DNA of 64,000 nt from Streptomyces sannanensis (GCF_039536205.1 NZ_BAAAYL010000001.1:186001-250000); one strand, 5' to 3'. Numbered from the stretch's first letter, positions 44,510 to 54,797 are shown. Made by a program: numbers and translations. Notes: generated by a model from the letters alone, not told the origin.

Positions 44510-47202
44510 GTGCCGGGTACGTCGGAGTGGTCATTGACCAAAAGGCGCCCACGCAGCGTCGCCGAGCAGGTCTTCGTTCTGCAGGTGGCGATCGTGGTGC
44601 TGCTCGCCGCTGGTGCGGTGCTGGCGCTGGTGTTGCAGTCCCGGCACGACATCGACCGTGAGGCCCGGACCCGGTCGATCGCCGTCGCGCAGACTTTCGC
44701 ACACTCACTCGGACTCCAGCAGGCGCTGAAGTCCCCGAACCCTTCGAAGATCCTTCAGCCGCTCGCCGAGGAGACCCGGAAAGACGCCGACGTCGACTTC
44801 ATCGTGGTGATGAACACGAAGGGGATCCGCTATTCGCACCCCAAGCCGGAACTGATCGGCAAACGGTTCGTGGGCACCATCGGGCCTTCGCTCGCCGGTC
44901 GTGTCCACACCGAGAGCGTCCAGGGGCCGCTCGGCAAGGAGGTACAGGCCATCGTCCCCGTCAAGGCCTCCGACGGGCGGGTGGTCGGCCTCGTGTCGGC
45001 CGGTCTCAAGGTACGGAACGTCACCGGAGTGGTCGAACGACAACTGCCCGTCATCCTGGGGGTCAGCGCTGCCGCGCTCGGTGTGGCCACCGCGGGCACG
45101 GCGCTGGTCACCCGGCGGCTGCGGAGGCAGACCCACGGCCTCGGCCCGGCCGAGATGACCAGGATGTACGAGCACCACGATGCGGTGCTGCACGCTGTCC
45201 GCGAGGGCGTGCTGATCATCGGCGGCGAGGACCAGCGGCTGCTGCTGGCGAACGACGAAGCCCGGCATCTGCTGCAACTGCCCAGCGACGCCGAGGGGCG
45301 GCAGATCGACCAGTTGCCCGAAATCGACCGCGGCCTCGCCGAACTGCTGCTGTCCGGCCGAGTGGCCACGGACGAGGTCCATCCGGCCGGTGACCGGCTG
45401 CTGGTGGTGAACCAGCGCCCCACCACCCCCCATGGCGGCCCTGACGGCACCGTGACCACCCTCCGTGACTCCACGGAACTGAACGTGCTGACCAGTCGCG
45501 CGGAAGCGGCACGCAAGCGCCTCAAGCTGTTGTACGACGCGGGCGTGAGTATCGGCACCACCCTGGACGTGGTGCAGACGTCCAGGGAACTGGCAGAAGT
45601 GGCGGTGCCACGCTTCGCGGATTTCGTCACCGTCGACCTGGCGACCCCCGTGCTCCGGGGCGACGAGCCGAGCGGTCCCGGCGCGGACCTGCGCCGTACC
45701 GCCGTGAGCGGCATCCGCGACGAGCACCCGCTGTATCCTCTCGACACCTCGATCCACTTCGCGCCCTCCACCCCGCAGGCACACGGTTTCGACAGCGGCC
45801 GGGCGCAGCTGGTGCCCGATCTGTCCAAAGCGCTGGGATGGCTGGCCCAGGACCCTCTGCTGACACGGAGCATCGTCGAGTACGGCATCCACTCGCTCAT
45901 CACGGCCCCCCTCCAAGCTCGCGGCGCGGTCCTCGGGCTGGTCAATTTCTGGCGCTCGGAGAAGCCGGAGCCGTTCGACGAGGAGGACCTGTCGCTGGCC
46001 GAGGAGCTGGTCGCCCGCGCCGCCGTCAGTATCGACAACGCCCGTCGCTTCACCCGCGAGCACGCCTTGGCCGTCACCCTGCAGCGCAGTCTGCTGCCCC
46101 GCGCACTGCCCGACCAGAGCGCCGTGGAAGTGGCCCACTACTATCTGCCCGCAAAGTCCGGCGTCGGCGGCGACTGGTTCGATGTGATCCCTCTCTCCGG
46201 CTGCCGTGTCGCCCTGGTCGTCGGCGATGTCGTGGGGCATGGACTGCACGCGGCCGCCACGATGGGACGTCTGCGCACGGCGGTGCACAACTTCTCCTCG
46301 CTCGACCTGCCGCCCGACGAACTCCTCGCCCGTCTCGACGACCTCGTCGGGCGTGATCAGGACGAATCCGGCGGCGCGATGCTGGCGCCACCTGTCTGTA
46401 CGCGGTCTACGATCCGGTCTCCCGGCGGTGCGTGATGGCCCGGGCGGGACACCTGCCACCCGCGCTGGTCCACCCCGACGGCACGGTGGAATTCGTGGAG
46501 CTGCCGGCTGGGCCACCCCTTGGGCTGGGCGGGATGCCGTTCGAGACCGCCGAACTGGAGCCGTCCGAGGGCAGCCAGCTCGTGTTCTACACGGACGGTC
46601 TGGTCGAAGAGCGCAGCCGTGACATCGAGGAGGGGATCGAGCTGCTCCGCCGGGCCCTCGCCCATCCCGACCGCCCGCCGCTCGAAAGCTGCCGGGCCGT
46701 CCTCGACGCCCTTCTGCCGGCCCGCCCGCGGGACGATGTGGCACTGCTGATCGCCCGCACCCGGGTGCTCAGCCGGGACAGCGTTGCCGACTGGGACGTG
46801 CCGTTCGATCCGAGCTCGGTCGCAGCGATGCGCGCCGCCGCCATGGAGAAGTTGGACGAGTGGGGCATGAGCGCTCTCGCCTTCGGCACGGAGCTGGTGC
46901 TGAGCGAGCTGGTCACCAATGCCGTGCGCCACGGTTCCGCGCCGATCCGGGTGCGTCTGATCCGCGACCGCAGCCTGACCTGTGAGGTGTCGGACGGCAG
47001 CAGTACCGCACCTCATTTGCGGTACGCGGCGACGACGGACGAGGGAGGCCGGGGACTGTTCCTGGTGGCGCAGATCGCGCAGCGGTGGGGTACCCGGTAC
47101 ACACCCGACGGCAAGGTCATCTGGGCCGAGCAACCGCTGCCGGGTTCCACGAGAGGTGCGGAGGCCGAACTCCCCGACTTCCTCAACATCGACGGGCTCT
47201 GA
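44510..47202 (+). pseudogene. SpoIIE-family sensor phosphatase, split by a single-base frameshift
   Basis: Frame 44510-46435 encodes, in order: a transmembrane segment (~25-47), an extracytoplasmic sCache/CitA-like sensor, a second helix, a PAS-like part, a GAF domain (~330-490) and the start of the SpoIIE/PP2C domain (VGGDWFDVIPLSG, VVGDVVGHGLHAA). Frame 46432-47202 continues it with ARAGHLPPALVHPDG, VFYTDGLVEERS, DDVALLIARTR, and a C-terminal HATPase (ELVTNAVRHG, GRGLFLVAQIA). Bases 46380-46430 in the second frame read AGATCLYAVYDPVSRRCV, the expected link. Thus one base is missing near 46378-46380. It would regulate an anti-anti-sigma factor. The GTG start is uncertain. Confidence 0.85.
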
Positions 47203-47254
47203 CCGCGTCCCTCCCGACGACCGTGAGCACCCGACGGGGCCGCCGCCGTCGCAG

Positions 47255-47520
47255 CGGCGCACCATCTTGGCCCGGACGTCCGCGTGATGGGCATCCGAAT
47301 ACCCGCCCTCGACGGCATCGAGCGACGGCACGCCTCGTGCGCGCCGCTCAGCGGTTCGGAGTGCTGCCCCTGAGCGCGTCCGGTCTTCGGGCTGACGGCC
47401 CGCCTGATCGAACCTTCGTCCTGAGCGAGCCGCGCCACGACGCGCAGCAGAGCGTGCCGGCCATGTCCGGCTGACCGACCGCGAGCGGGAGATCCTCAAG
47501 CGCGGTGCCGGGCCGGCGGA
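47255..47520 (+). pseudogene. NarL/LuxR response-regulator relic
   Basis: Bases 47268-47330 read GPDVRVMGIRIPALDGIERR, a decayed receiver phospho-loop (normal PDVVLMDIRMPGLDGIEATR; the acceptor Asp is Gly here). Later bases give GLTARLIEP, then at about 47468 LTDREREILKRGAG, the start of a LuxR HTH. Frames differ and the rest is missing. 47521-47588 has nothing else. Confidence 0.55.
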
Positions 47521-47588
47521 GAGGCCGCGGGTGAAGGTGCCCGGACCGTTCACGTCGAGTACTCCCGGAGCCCGGCCGGCACCTCACC

Positions 47589-48761
47589 TCAGGCGGCCAG
47601 CTGCCGTTCGAGCGGGGTGCGGAAACTCGGTGTGACCCGTACGTCCCCGAGGAACCGGGACAGCCGGGCGGCCTCGGACTCGATCGCCGCACGGGCCTCG
47701 GTCCCCGCATCCTGGAGCAGCTTCCACACGATCTCACCGTCCTCGCGCTGGGCCCAGGCTCCGATGATCCGACCGTTCCACCAGACCGTGGGGCCGATGT
47801 TTCCGGTGCGGTCGAACAGGGCTTCCTTGTGGCCCGGGTCGAGATACCAGTCGCGATGGCGCCAGCCCATGGCGGTCGGGTCGAGTCCCGGCAGCAGCGC
47901 GGCCCAGGGCTCGGTGCCGGCCGGGAGTTCCTCAAGGTGTTCCGGCAGTGCGTGGCCGGGGCCCTCGTCGAGGTGGACGTCCACCGCCCCGGCCGCGGCC
48001 AGCGCCTTGCGGGTGTCGGTCACCGTCCACCCGGTCCACCACTTGAGGTCCTCGGTGGCGGCGGGCCCGAACGCGGAGAGATAGCGGCGGGCGAGCTCCG
48101 CCCTGGCCGGGCCGGCGGGGAGTTCGGGGTGTGGTTCGGCGAGGGTCCAGCGGAATTGGCTGGAGGCCCAGGTGCCGAGCGGGCGGGACCTCCGGATCCT
48201 GCCCTGCGCGCCCAGCACGCCGACGACCCGGCTGGAGACTCGCTGGGTGGTCTCGTACGGCTTGCCAGGGCTCAGCGTGATGCGCTCGCGCAATACCGGT
48301 ACGTCATCGGCGAGTTCTGCCGCGGTGGCCTCCCCCCGCCGCGCCAGAGCGGCCAGCGTGGCCTCCTCGGCGTCCTTCAGCCAGGCCTCGTCGAAGCCGC
48401 CCGAGTGACGGAGGTGCTTCAGCAGGTTCGTACGCTCACGTATCGCGACGGCACGGGCCACGGAGGCCTCGATCACCGGGGCCACTCCGATGGGGACGAC
48501 GAACATGGTCCGCCGCATGCACAGCATCCTCACCAACGACCGCTCTTCGTACAGCGAGTGGTCCAGCGCCGCGACCGTGGGCTCGGCCATGCGCGCGGCG
48601 ACCGCCAGATAGACGGTGGCGGGGTCGCTGGCATGCAGTCCCGTCAGCGCCTCGGCGACCTCCTCGGGCCGCGCGGCCCGGGCCGCCGGGGCGAGCAGAT
48701 GGCGGGTGCCGAGCAGGGCGCGCCGCTGGGCCGGGGTGATGCGGGGTCGCGAAGGAGTCAT
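47589..48761 (-). CDS. Winged-helix DNA-binding domain protein (HTH_42, AlkZ/YcaQ relative)
   Basis: 390 residues, ATG 48761. The HTH_42 core includes RRALLGTRHLLAPAAR, LTGLHASDPATVYLAVAARM, SLVRMLCMRRTMFVVP, WWTGWTVTDTRKAL and WWNGRIIGAWAQREDGEIVW. AlkZ and YcaQ DNA glycosylases of this fold carry QxQ or QxD where this protein has HAS. It therefore lacks the known catalytic motif, and a DNA-binding or different role is likely. It is monocistronic. Confidence 0.85.
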   Translation of the reverse strand: MTPSRPRITPAQRRALLGTRHLLAPAARAARPEEVAEALTGLHASDPATVYLAVAARMAEPTVAALDHSLYEERSLVRMLCMRRTMFVVPIGVAPVIEASVARAVAIRERTNLLKHLRHSGGFDEAWLKDAEEATLAALARRGEATAAELADDVPVLRERITLSPGKPYETTQRVSSRVVGVLGAQGRIRRSRPLGTWASSQFRWTLAEPHPELPAGPARAELARRYLSAFGPAATEDLKWWTGWTVTDTRKALAAAGAVDVHLDEGPGHALPEHLEELPAGTEPWAALLPGLDPTAMGWRHRDWYLDPGHKEALFDRTGNIGPTVWWNGRIIGAWAQREDGEIVWKLLQDAGTEARAAIESEAARLSRFLGDVRVTPSFRTPLERQLAA

Positions 48762-48794
48762 GCGGGGATGGTGCCATGCCCCACTGACAACCGG

Positions 48795-48989
48795 TCAGGG
48801 AGTGAGCTTGCCGACCACGTCGGCGGTGGTCGCCACCCCTTGCTGGATGGTCGGCCCCATGCTCGTACCGGAGAGAGCGAAGCCGAGCATCGCGCACACG
48901 AACGCGTGCGAGATTTTGAGGCCGCCGTTGCGCACGTAGATCCACGCAAGAACGAGAAGCAGCAGCGTAAGTGAAATCGAAATGGCCAT
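48795..48989 (-). CDS. Small membrane protein
   Basis: 64 residues from ATG 48989 with GAGGAGG upstream; longer frames lack a good start. One N-terminal transmembrane helix (SISLTLLLLVLAWIYV) is followed by RNGGLKISHAFVCAMLGFAL, a second weakly hydrophobic helix. It resembles small membrane proteins found in actinobacterial mobile elements, a tentative comparison. The downstream neighbour (34 bases) is the HTH_42 gene. Confidence 0.65.
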   Translation of the reverse strand: MAISISLTLLLLVLAWIYVRNGGLKISHAFVCAMLGFALSGTSMGPTIQQGVATTADVVGKLTP

Positions 48990-49409
48990 GTCCAGCCTCC
49001 TCCGCCGCGAACGATCCGCGGCTTTCGGCCGCCAGTGTGGCGGAGGAGGGAGGCCATACGGGCGCATGGCGTATCCGCCGTTCGGGTGTTGACTCCCTGT
49101 GAGGGGCGAGAGCCTGTGCGGCACGCCCGGCGCTCAGGGGCGTCCCAGCTGCTGAATCAGCCGACGCGGCCGGTGCGCGATGCCGCTTCGCGGGCGTCGA
49201 GGGGTGCCCCCTGTGAACTCCGCTGTCGGGGTGCGGGCAGGTCGACCAGGGCGGACAGCGTATCGCGATGATGGCCGGGCGAACCCAGGGCGATCTGGGC
49301 AGACTTGGCTCGCTGCGTGCTCATCGGCTCAGGTCCGAACAGTACGCCGGCACGCCCCTCAGCGTGTCGGCGGCAGAGAGACGGCGCCGGCCGGACGGGG
49401 CTCACCGGA
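48990..49409. other. 420-base region without a confident gene
   Basis: Short overlapping frames only. The minus strand has a 54-codon frame at 49157-49321 with fair codon bias but no RBS or family. No strong hairpin was found. Confidence 0.4.
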
Positions 49410-50144
49410 TCAGCGGGAGAACACCTCGAAGGCGACCGCCGGACGGCCGCCGAAGCGGTCCGCGGAACGCTGAACGTTGGCCTCCAGGAAGGTGCGGACA
49501 TACGCCTCGGGGTCCTCGTCGGTCAACCCCTTGATATAGGCCTGGTGCTCCAGCAGAGACCGCACCGAACGCTCGAACCCGGGTCCCGCGTCCACCGCGT
49601 GCGTGGGCGAGGTGGAGCCCGCGACGGCCACCCAGCGCACACCGTTCCACGGCTCGAGGCCTTGCTCGGTGAGCTCGGGGAAGATCCAGCGGTTTCCGGC
49701 GTCCGCCGCCGCGTCCAGGGTCGCCCGGCCGACCGCGCGGTGGTCGGGGGTGTTCCAGAACGTATTGCCCCAGGTGTCGCGGTGGTTGAGGGTGATGACC
49801 AGTTCCGGGCGGTGCCGGCGGATCGCCGCCGCGATGTCGCGGCGCAGCGCGATGCCGTACTCGATCACGCCGTCCTTGTGGTCCAGGAACTCGACCGTGT
49901 CCACCCCGACGACGGCGGCGCTCGCCCGCTGCTCCTGCTCGCGCAGCGGCCCGCACGTGGCGGGGGCGAGCCCGTCTATGCCCGCCTCCCCGCGGGTGGC
50001 GAGGACGTACGCCACCTCTTTGCCGGCGTCGGTCCATGCGGCCACGGCCGCGGCGCAGCCGTACTCGAGGTCGTCGGGGTGGGCCACCACAGCGAGGGCG
50101 CGCTGCCAGTCTGAGGGCATGGTCTCGAGCTGATCGTTCGTCAT
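49410..50144 (-). CDS. PIG-L-family deacetylase
   Basis: 244 residues from ATG 50144; frames further upstream are Pro/Arg-rich. Zinc-binding motifs are AHPDD in LAVVAHPDDLEYG (about 20-28) and the His of HRDTWGNTFWNTPDHRAVG (about 113-131). The family deacetylates N-acetylglucosaminyl compounds (for example MshB in mycothiol biosynthesis) or related conjugates. The gene stands alone, so the substrate is not evident. Confidence 0.9.
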   Translation of the reverse strand: MTNDQLETMPSDWQRALAVVAHPDDLEYGCAAAVAAWTDAGKEVAYVLATRGEAGIDGLAPATCGPLREQEQRASAAVVGVDTVEFLDHKDGVIEYGIALRRDIAAAIRRHRPELVITLNHRDTWGNTFWNTPDHRAVGRATLDAAADAGNRWIFPELTEQGLEPWNGVRWVAVAGSTSPTHAVDAGPGFERSVRSLLEHQAYIKGLTDEDPEAYVRTFLEANVQRSADRFGGRPAVAFEVFSR

Positions 50145-50290
50145 GCCCCGCAGAATACGGTTGGGGTGGCGAGCCTCGCCCACACCAATGCATGCGTGAT
50201 GCACACCGGAGTCGGCGCGTCTCGCGGTGCACCGCCCGCCAGGACCCGACGGGCAAGCGCTGGAGCGACCCTCTGAAGGGTCTCCCACCG

Positions 50291-50677
50291 TTACAGGTCC
50301 TCGGGCGGGATGGGTGTGGCCTGGTGGTAGTACATCCGCCATGTCGAGCCTGGATCCTGCTTACGCCAGAGCGAACTCCGCCGTGCCCGGTTCCCACCGA
50401 TCGTGGTCTCGTAGGTGAGATGCACCAGCCCGGGTGCCAGCAGGACGCCCGTGAATTTTGAGGGCTCATAGCGCGGACTGCTTTCTTCCGAGCCGTCCAT
50501 CTCGGGCAGCTCGGCAAGCATCTCCTCATATGTCCACCGCCGACCCGAAGCGCCGACCTCTACAAAGGACGGGTCCAGCAGCTGCCGGGCAAGCGTGCGT
50601 GACGTACGCACACCGGGGTCCATCAGACGCAGCTCGCATGCGATCGCTTCGCGCACCTCGTCCGTCTCTCGGCTCAT
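50291..50677 (-). CDS. DUF4440/NTF2-like protein
   Basis: 128 residues from ATG 50677. The SnoaL/DUF4440 outline is seen: helix VREAIACELRLMDPGV, LLDPSFVEVGASGRRWTYEE, then strands LAPGLVHLTYETTIGG and SSLWRKQDPGSTWRMYYHQA. These are small cone-shaped domains, usually enzymatic or ligand-binding. No operon context. Confidence 0.82.
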   Translation of the reverse strand: MSRETDEVREAIACELRLMDPGVRTSRTLARQLLDPSFVEVGASGRRWTYEEMLAELPEMDGSEESSPRYEPSKFTGVLLAPGLVHLTYETTIGGNRARRSSLWRKQDPGSTWRMYYHQATPIPPEDL

Positions 50678-50859
50678 GCAGGCATCTTCGCCACGGTGCT
50701 CAAGCTCTTCGCAACCGAGTTTCCGCCCGAGAGCACAGCTTGATCTCCGATTCGGACTTCGCCGCGCATCAGGCGGCATTCATGGTCCCCGTCGCGGGTG
50801 CACAGTCACGGCAGTGCCCTGGTTCCGGGGCGCGGAAGGCGCGGTCGCAGGTGTCGCAT

Positions 50860-50982
50860 GTCGAGACCGCAGCCACCCCCGGCACCGTGCACGTCCGCGA
50901 CTCCAAGGACAAGGAGGGCCCACAGCTCGCGTTCGCGCCGCGTGCGTGGGCGGACTTCGTGTCGTACGCCTCGGAGCGCTGA
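50860..50982 (+). pseudogene. DUF397 protein, C-terminal fragment
   Basis: The last 40 codons read VETAATPGTVHVRDSKDKEG then PQLAFAPRAWADFVSYA, the hallmark DUF397 end. The expected start (KSSYS ... NNCVEVA) cannot be found in any frame upstream, and no HTH partner gene is present. Probably a 5'-deleted copy. Confidence 0.6.
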
Positions 50983-51005
50983 CCCTCCGTCCGCCCGCGC
51001 CGCGC

Positions 51006-52304
51006 TCACGCCTCGTCGCGTACCAGCGCGAGCAGCCGGTCCAGCACGCGGCCGCCGCTCGCCCGCAGGCCGTCGTGCTCGTACTCGTCGGTGACCCAGG
51101 TGCGCAGACCGCGGATGGTGCGTGCCGTCTGCAGCGAGTGCGCGGTCTCGACGTACATGTCGTCGTGGTACACGGCGGCAGCGACCGGAACCTCGTTGGC
51201 GGCGAGCCGGTTCGCGTCGTACAGCGGGGACCAGTCGGTACGGGCGGCGAGGAGCTCGGCGGTCCGGCGCAGCGGGCGCAGCGCCGGGTCGGTCTCAAAG
51301 TGCCAGGGGTGGATGGTCTCACCGGTGAACAGCAGCGGAGCGTCCGCGGCGAGCGCCTTGCCGGCGTCGAACTGCGGGAATTCGTCGCGTACCCGGTCGG
51401 CGGCCCAAGCGGTGGGCCGCGTGCCCTGGGCGTAGATCGGCTCGTGCAGGACCGCGTAGAGGGGGCGAGCCGCGAAGGAGAGCGCGGCGTGCACCGCTTC
51501 CTGGAAGGTGTCGGACAGCACATGGCCGGCGGGCGTACGGACGAAGGCGTTCTCCAGCAGGTAGTGCAGCTGGTGGCTGCCGTCGCCCGTGCCCAGCATG
51601 AGCCCGAGGGACTGGAACGCCTGCGGGGTCAGCGTGTAACCGCTGGGCAGCACGGGCCGGTGCTCGGCCAGGTGCTCGGCGATACGGCGGGCGCGCTCGA
51701 CGTCCTGCGGGTACCGGGCGTAGTGGGCGGCGTTCTTGCGCTCGATGCGCGGATACGCGGCGCGGTAGACGTCCTCGGCGCTCGCGTCGAGCGAGGGCAG
51801 GCCGCCGGTGATCAGGACGGTGTGCAGACCCTCGGGAGCCGTGGACAGATAGTGGGTGGCGCAGAAGCCGCCGAAGCTCTGGCCGAGTACGGTCCAGGGG
51901 GCGCCGCCGGTCAGCTGCTTCCGGATGAGCTCGCAGTCGCGGACGATGCTGTCTGCACGGAAGTGCGCGAGGTAGTCGGCCTGCTCCTGCGGACCGCCGC
52001 GCAGCGCCAGGGTCTGCCGGTTGGCGGGGGTGGAGAGGCCGGTGCCACGCTGGTCCAGCAGCAGCACCCGGTAGTCCTGAAGGGCGCGCCCCAGCCAGGC
52101 CTGCTTGCCGACGAAGCGCCGTGCGCCGCAGCCGGGGCCGCCCTCCAGATACACCAGCCAGGGCAGATCGGCACCGGCCTTGGCGCCTGCGACGACCTCA
52201 CGGGCGTAGAGCTCGATCCGCTCACCCGAGGGGTCGGAGTGGTCGAGCGGGACGGTGAAACGGTGGTCGGTGAGGACGGTGCCCGGCTGACGGTAGCTGC
52301 TCAA
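51006..52304 (-). CDS. Prolyl aminopeptidase-like alpha/beta hydrolase
   Basis: 432 residues from TTG 52304, with AGGAA six bases upstream and no better start; the frame upstream is antisense to another gene. Features are LVYLEGGPGCGA (oxyanion region), VLLLDQRGTGLST, the nucleophile elbow GQSFGG and a C-terminal catalytic His in YHDDMYV. Length matches the Streptomyces prolyl aminopeptidase (about 433 residues), which removes N-terminal Pro from peptides. It is cytoplasmic, with no signal peptide. Confidence 0.9.
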   Translation of the reverse strand: MSSYRQPGTVLTDHRFTVPLDHSDPSGERIELYAREVVAGAKAGADLPWLVYLEGGPGCGARRFVGKQAWLGRALQDYRVLLLDQRGTGLSTPANRQTLALRGGPQEQADYLAHFRADSIVRDCELIRKQLTGGAPWTVLGQSFGGFCATHYLSTAPEGLHTVLITGGLPSLDASAEDVYRAAYPRIERKNAAHYARYPQDVERARRIAEHLAEHRPVLPSGYTLTPQAFQSLGLMLGTGDGSHQLHYLLENAFVRTPAGHVLSDTFQEAVHAALSFAARPLYAVLHEPIYAQGTRPTAWAADRVRDEFPQFDAGKALAADAPLLFTGETIHPWHFETDPALRPLRRTAELLAARTDWSPLYDANRLAANEVPVAAAVYHDDMYVETAHSLQTARTIRGLRTWVTDEYEHDGLRASGGRVLDRLLALVRDEA

Positions 52305-52452
52305 CGGTGTTCCTGTTCTTTCGCGCGCTCTTGTGGAGACTCCGGACAGTTCAGCACACCGGCCCGACGGTCCGGTCGGCGCACCCACCCGAGTGGACCT
52401 TGACCCGGCCCCGGCACAAGGGCACGATCCGGCCGGTGGAGCCCGGCTTCCG

Positions 52453-53030
52453 ATGGCGCCGGAAGGGACCACGACGAGGAAGATCGTCCTGATGATGCCG
52501 GTGTCCCTCGACGGCTGCATCGCGGGACCGGGCGGCGAGCTCGACCGGCACATGGTCGACGACGAGCTGCACAGCCACTTCAACGAGCAGGTCGGGGCGA
52601 TGGGCGCCCTTCTGGACGGGCGCATCACCTATGAGCTCATGGCCGGGTTCTGGCCGACCGCCGACTCCGATCCGTCGAGCAGCGCACCCGTGGCAGAGTT
52701 CGCCCTTATTTGGCGGGATATGCCCTAGATCGTGTGCTCCAGTAATCTGGAGCGGGCCGGCTGGAACACCACCGTGATGCGGGACGTCGTCGTCGAGGAG
52801 ATCACGGCACTCAAGGCACAGCCGGGCGGGGATCTGGCGCTCGGTGGCGCCGGCCTCGGCGCGCCTTCATGCGGCACGACCTGATCGACGAGTACCGCCT
52901 CTACGTCCATCCGGTCCTCATCGGGCAAGGCGGACCGCTGTTCGGGGCATCGGACGCCAGGACCGGTCTCCGGCTCGCCGAGATCCGGGCCTTCGGCAAC
53001 GGCGTCGTCCTCCTCCGCTACGGGCGTACC
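52453..53030 (+). pseudogene. Dihydrofolate-reductase-like (RibD C-terminal fold) protein, inactivated
   Basis: The frame from ATG 52453 reads KIVLMMPVSLDGCIAGPGGE to WRDMP, then TAG at 52726-52728 where relatives have Lys (MPKIVFS). The same frame continues IVCSSNLERAGWNTTVMRDV up to GGDLALGGAGLGA. At about 52858 homology shifts frame to FMRHDLIDEYRLYVHPVLIG. So one nonsense and one frameshift mutation are present. Relatives are small NADPH-dependent reductases of unclear substrate. Confidence 0.8.
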
Positions 53031-53186
53031 GGGGCTTCCTCCCCGGAACGATCCCCGCGAGGTGGTCCGAGCAGCCGGCCGCGGGCCGGCCCCTCGCGGT
53101 GGCCGGTGTCCGCATCCACCGGGGACGATGGAGCAGAAGCAGGTGACGACGTGACGGCGAACGCGACGACGGAGGGAGGCGGCTTC

Positions 53187-54716
53187 ATGAGGCGCGATGA
53201 CGCCCCGCGCGGCCTGAGCTGTCTGGTGACCGGCGCTACCGGCTACGTCGGGGGCCGGCTGGTGCCCGAACTGCTCGCCGAGGGCCACAGGGTCCGCTGT
53301 CTGGCCCGCTCCCCCGGCAAGCTGCGGGACCATCCGTGGGCGGGCAGCACCGAGGTCGTGAGGGGCGATGTGACCGATCCGGAGTCGCTGGGTGAGGCAA
53401 TGCGCGGGATGGACGTCGCGTACTACCTGGTGCATGCCCTCGGCACCGGACGCGGCTTCGAGGAGACCGACCGGACGGCGGCACGGGTCTTCGGCGAGCA
53501 GGCCCGTGCCGCCGGCGTCCGGCGCATCGTCTATCTGGGCGGGCTCACACCCGCGGGGGTGCCCGAGGCGCGGCTGTCGCCCCATCTGCGGTCGCGTGCG
53601 GAAGTCGGGCGGATCCTGCTGGACTCGGGTGTGCCGACGACGGTGCTGCGGGCGGCGGTCATCATCGGTTCGGGTTCGGCGTCCTTCGAGATGCTGCGCT
53701 ATCTCACCGAACGCCTGCCGGTCATGATCACCCCTAGCTGGGTGCGCACCCGGATCCAGCCGATCGCCGTACGGGACGTACTGAGGTATCTGGTGGGCAG
53801 CGCGAGCATGCCCGACGATGTGAACCGTGCCTTCGACATCGGCGGCCCGGACGTCCTGACCTACCAGGAGATGATGCACCGGTACGCGGCGGTCGCCGGA
53901 CTCCCGCGTCGGCTGATCGTGCCCGTCCCGGTACTGACGCCGAGGCTCTCCAGCCACTGGGTCGGGCTGGTCACCCCGGTGCCTGCCTCGATCGCCCGTC
54001 CGCTCACCGAATCGCTGCGCCTCGAGGTCGTCTGCCGGGAGCACGACATCGCACGGTATGTTCCCGACCCTCCTGGGCGGCCGGCCACTTTCGACGCCGC
54101 GGTGGCGCTGGCCCTCCAGCGGGTCCGGGAAGCCCAGGTCAGCACCCGCTGGTCGTCGGCCTCGGTGCCCGGCGCGCCCAGCGACCCGCTGCCCACCGAC
54201 CCCGACTGGGCAGGCGGCAGCCTCTACACCGACCACCGCGAGCTGACCGTCGACGCGGCCCCGGAAGCGCTGTGGCGGGTCATCGAGGGCATCGGCGGCG
54301 ACAACGGCTGGTACTCCTTCCCGCTCGCATGGGCCGTGCGCGGCTGGCTGGACCGGCTGGTGGGCGGAGTGGGGCTGCGCCGCGGCCGTCGCGACGCGCA
54401 ACGGCTCAGGGTCGGCGACTCGCTGGACTTCTGGCGGGTCGAGGAGATCGAACCGGGCCGTCTGCTGCGGCTTCGCGCCGAGATGAGGCTGCCGGGCCTG
54501 GCCTGGCTGGAGATGTACGCCGAGGCCGAGGGCAACGGCCGGGCACGCTACCGGCAACGGGCCCTGTTCCATCCGCACGGACTGCTGGGCCACGTCTACT
54601 GGTGGGGCGTCTCGCCCTTCCACGCCATCGTGTTCGGCGGCATGGCGCAGAACATCGCGCAGGCCGCCGCCAAGGGCATGGCGGCTCGCGGGAAACGGTC
54701 GAAGCCGGCGCGGTGA
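53187..54716 (+). CDS. SDR-family NAD(P)-binding protein with DUF2867 domain
   Basis: 509 residues from ATG 53187, selected because GGAGGGAGG lies 7 bases upstream; the open frame further back belongs to the dead reductase. The N-terminal NAD(P)-binding fold starts CLVTGATGYVGGRLVPELLA. An atypical SDR core runs to about 300. The C-terminal DUF2867 region (about 340-495) ends HVYWWGVSPFHAIVFGGMA. The gene is commonly found next to photolyase genes in actinobacteria, as here. Substrate unknown; a light or oxidative-stress link is plausible. Confidence 0.88.
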   Translation: MRRDDAPRGLSCLVTGATGYVGGRLVPELLAEGHRVRCLARSPGKLRDHPWAGSTEVVRGDVTDPESLGEAMRGMDVAYYLVHALGTGRGFEETDRTAARVFGEQARAAGVRRIVYLGGLTPAGVPEARLSPHLRSRAEVGRILLDSGVPTTVLRAAVIIGSGSASFEMLRYLTERLPVMITPSWVRTRIQPIAVRDVLRYLVGSASMPDDVNRAFDIGGPDVLTYQEMMHRYAAVAGLPRRLIVPVPVLTPRLSSHWVGLVTPVPASIARPLTESLRLEVVCREHDIARYVPDPPGRPATFDAAVALALQRVREAQVSTRWSSASVPGAPSDPLPTDPDWAGGSLYTDHRELTVDAAPEALWRVIEGIGGDNGWYSFPLAWAVRGWLDRLVGGVGLRRGRRDAQRLRVGDSLDFWRVEEIEPGRLLRLRAEMRLPGLAWLEMYAEAEGNGRARYRQRALFHPHGLLGHVYWWGVSPFHAIVFGGMAQNIAQAAAKGMAARGKRSKPAR

Positions 54717-54797
54717 GGGGCGCATCCGTCATGGGCCCGCCGGCCGAAACACACCACGGCACCGTTCTGTGCCCTCGATCCGTCCCGGAGTGACTCC

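Noticed and set aside
49157..49321. 54-residue minus-strand ORF
   Set aside because: Codon bias is fair, but there is no RBS, family or conserved context.
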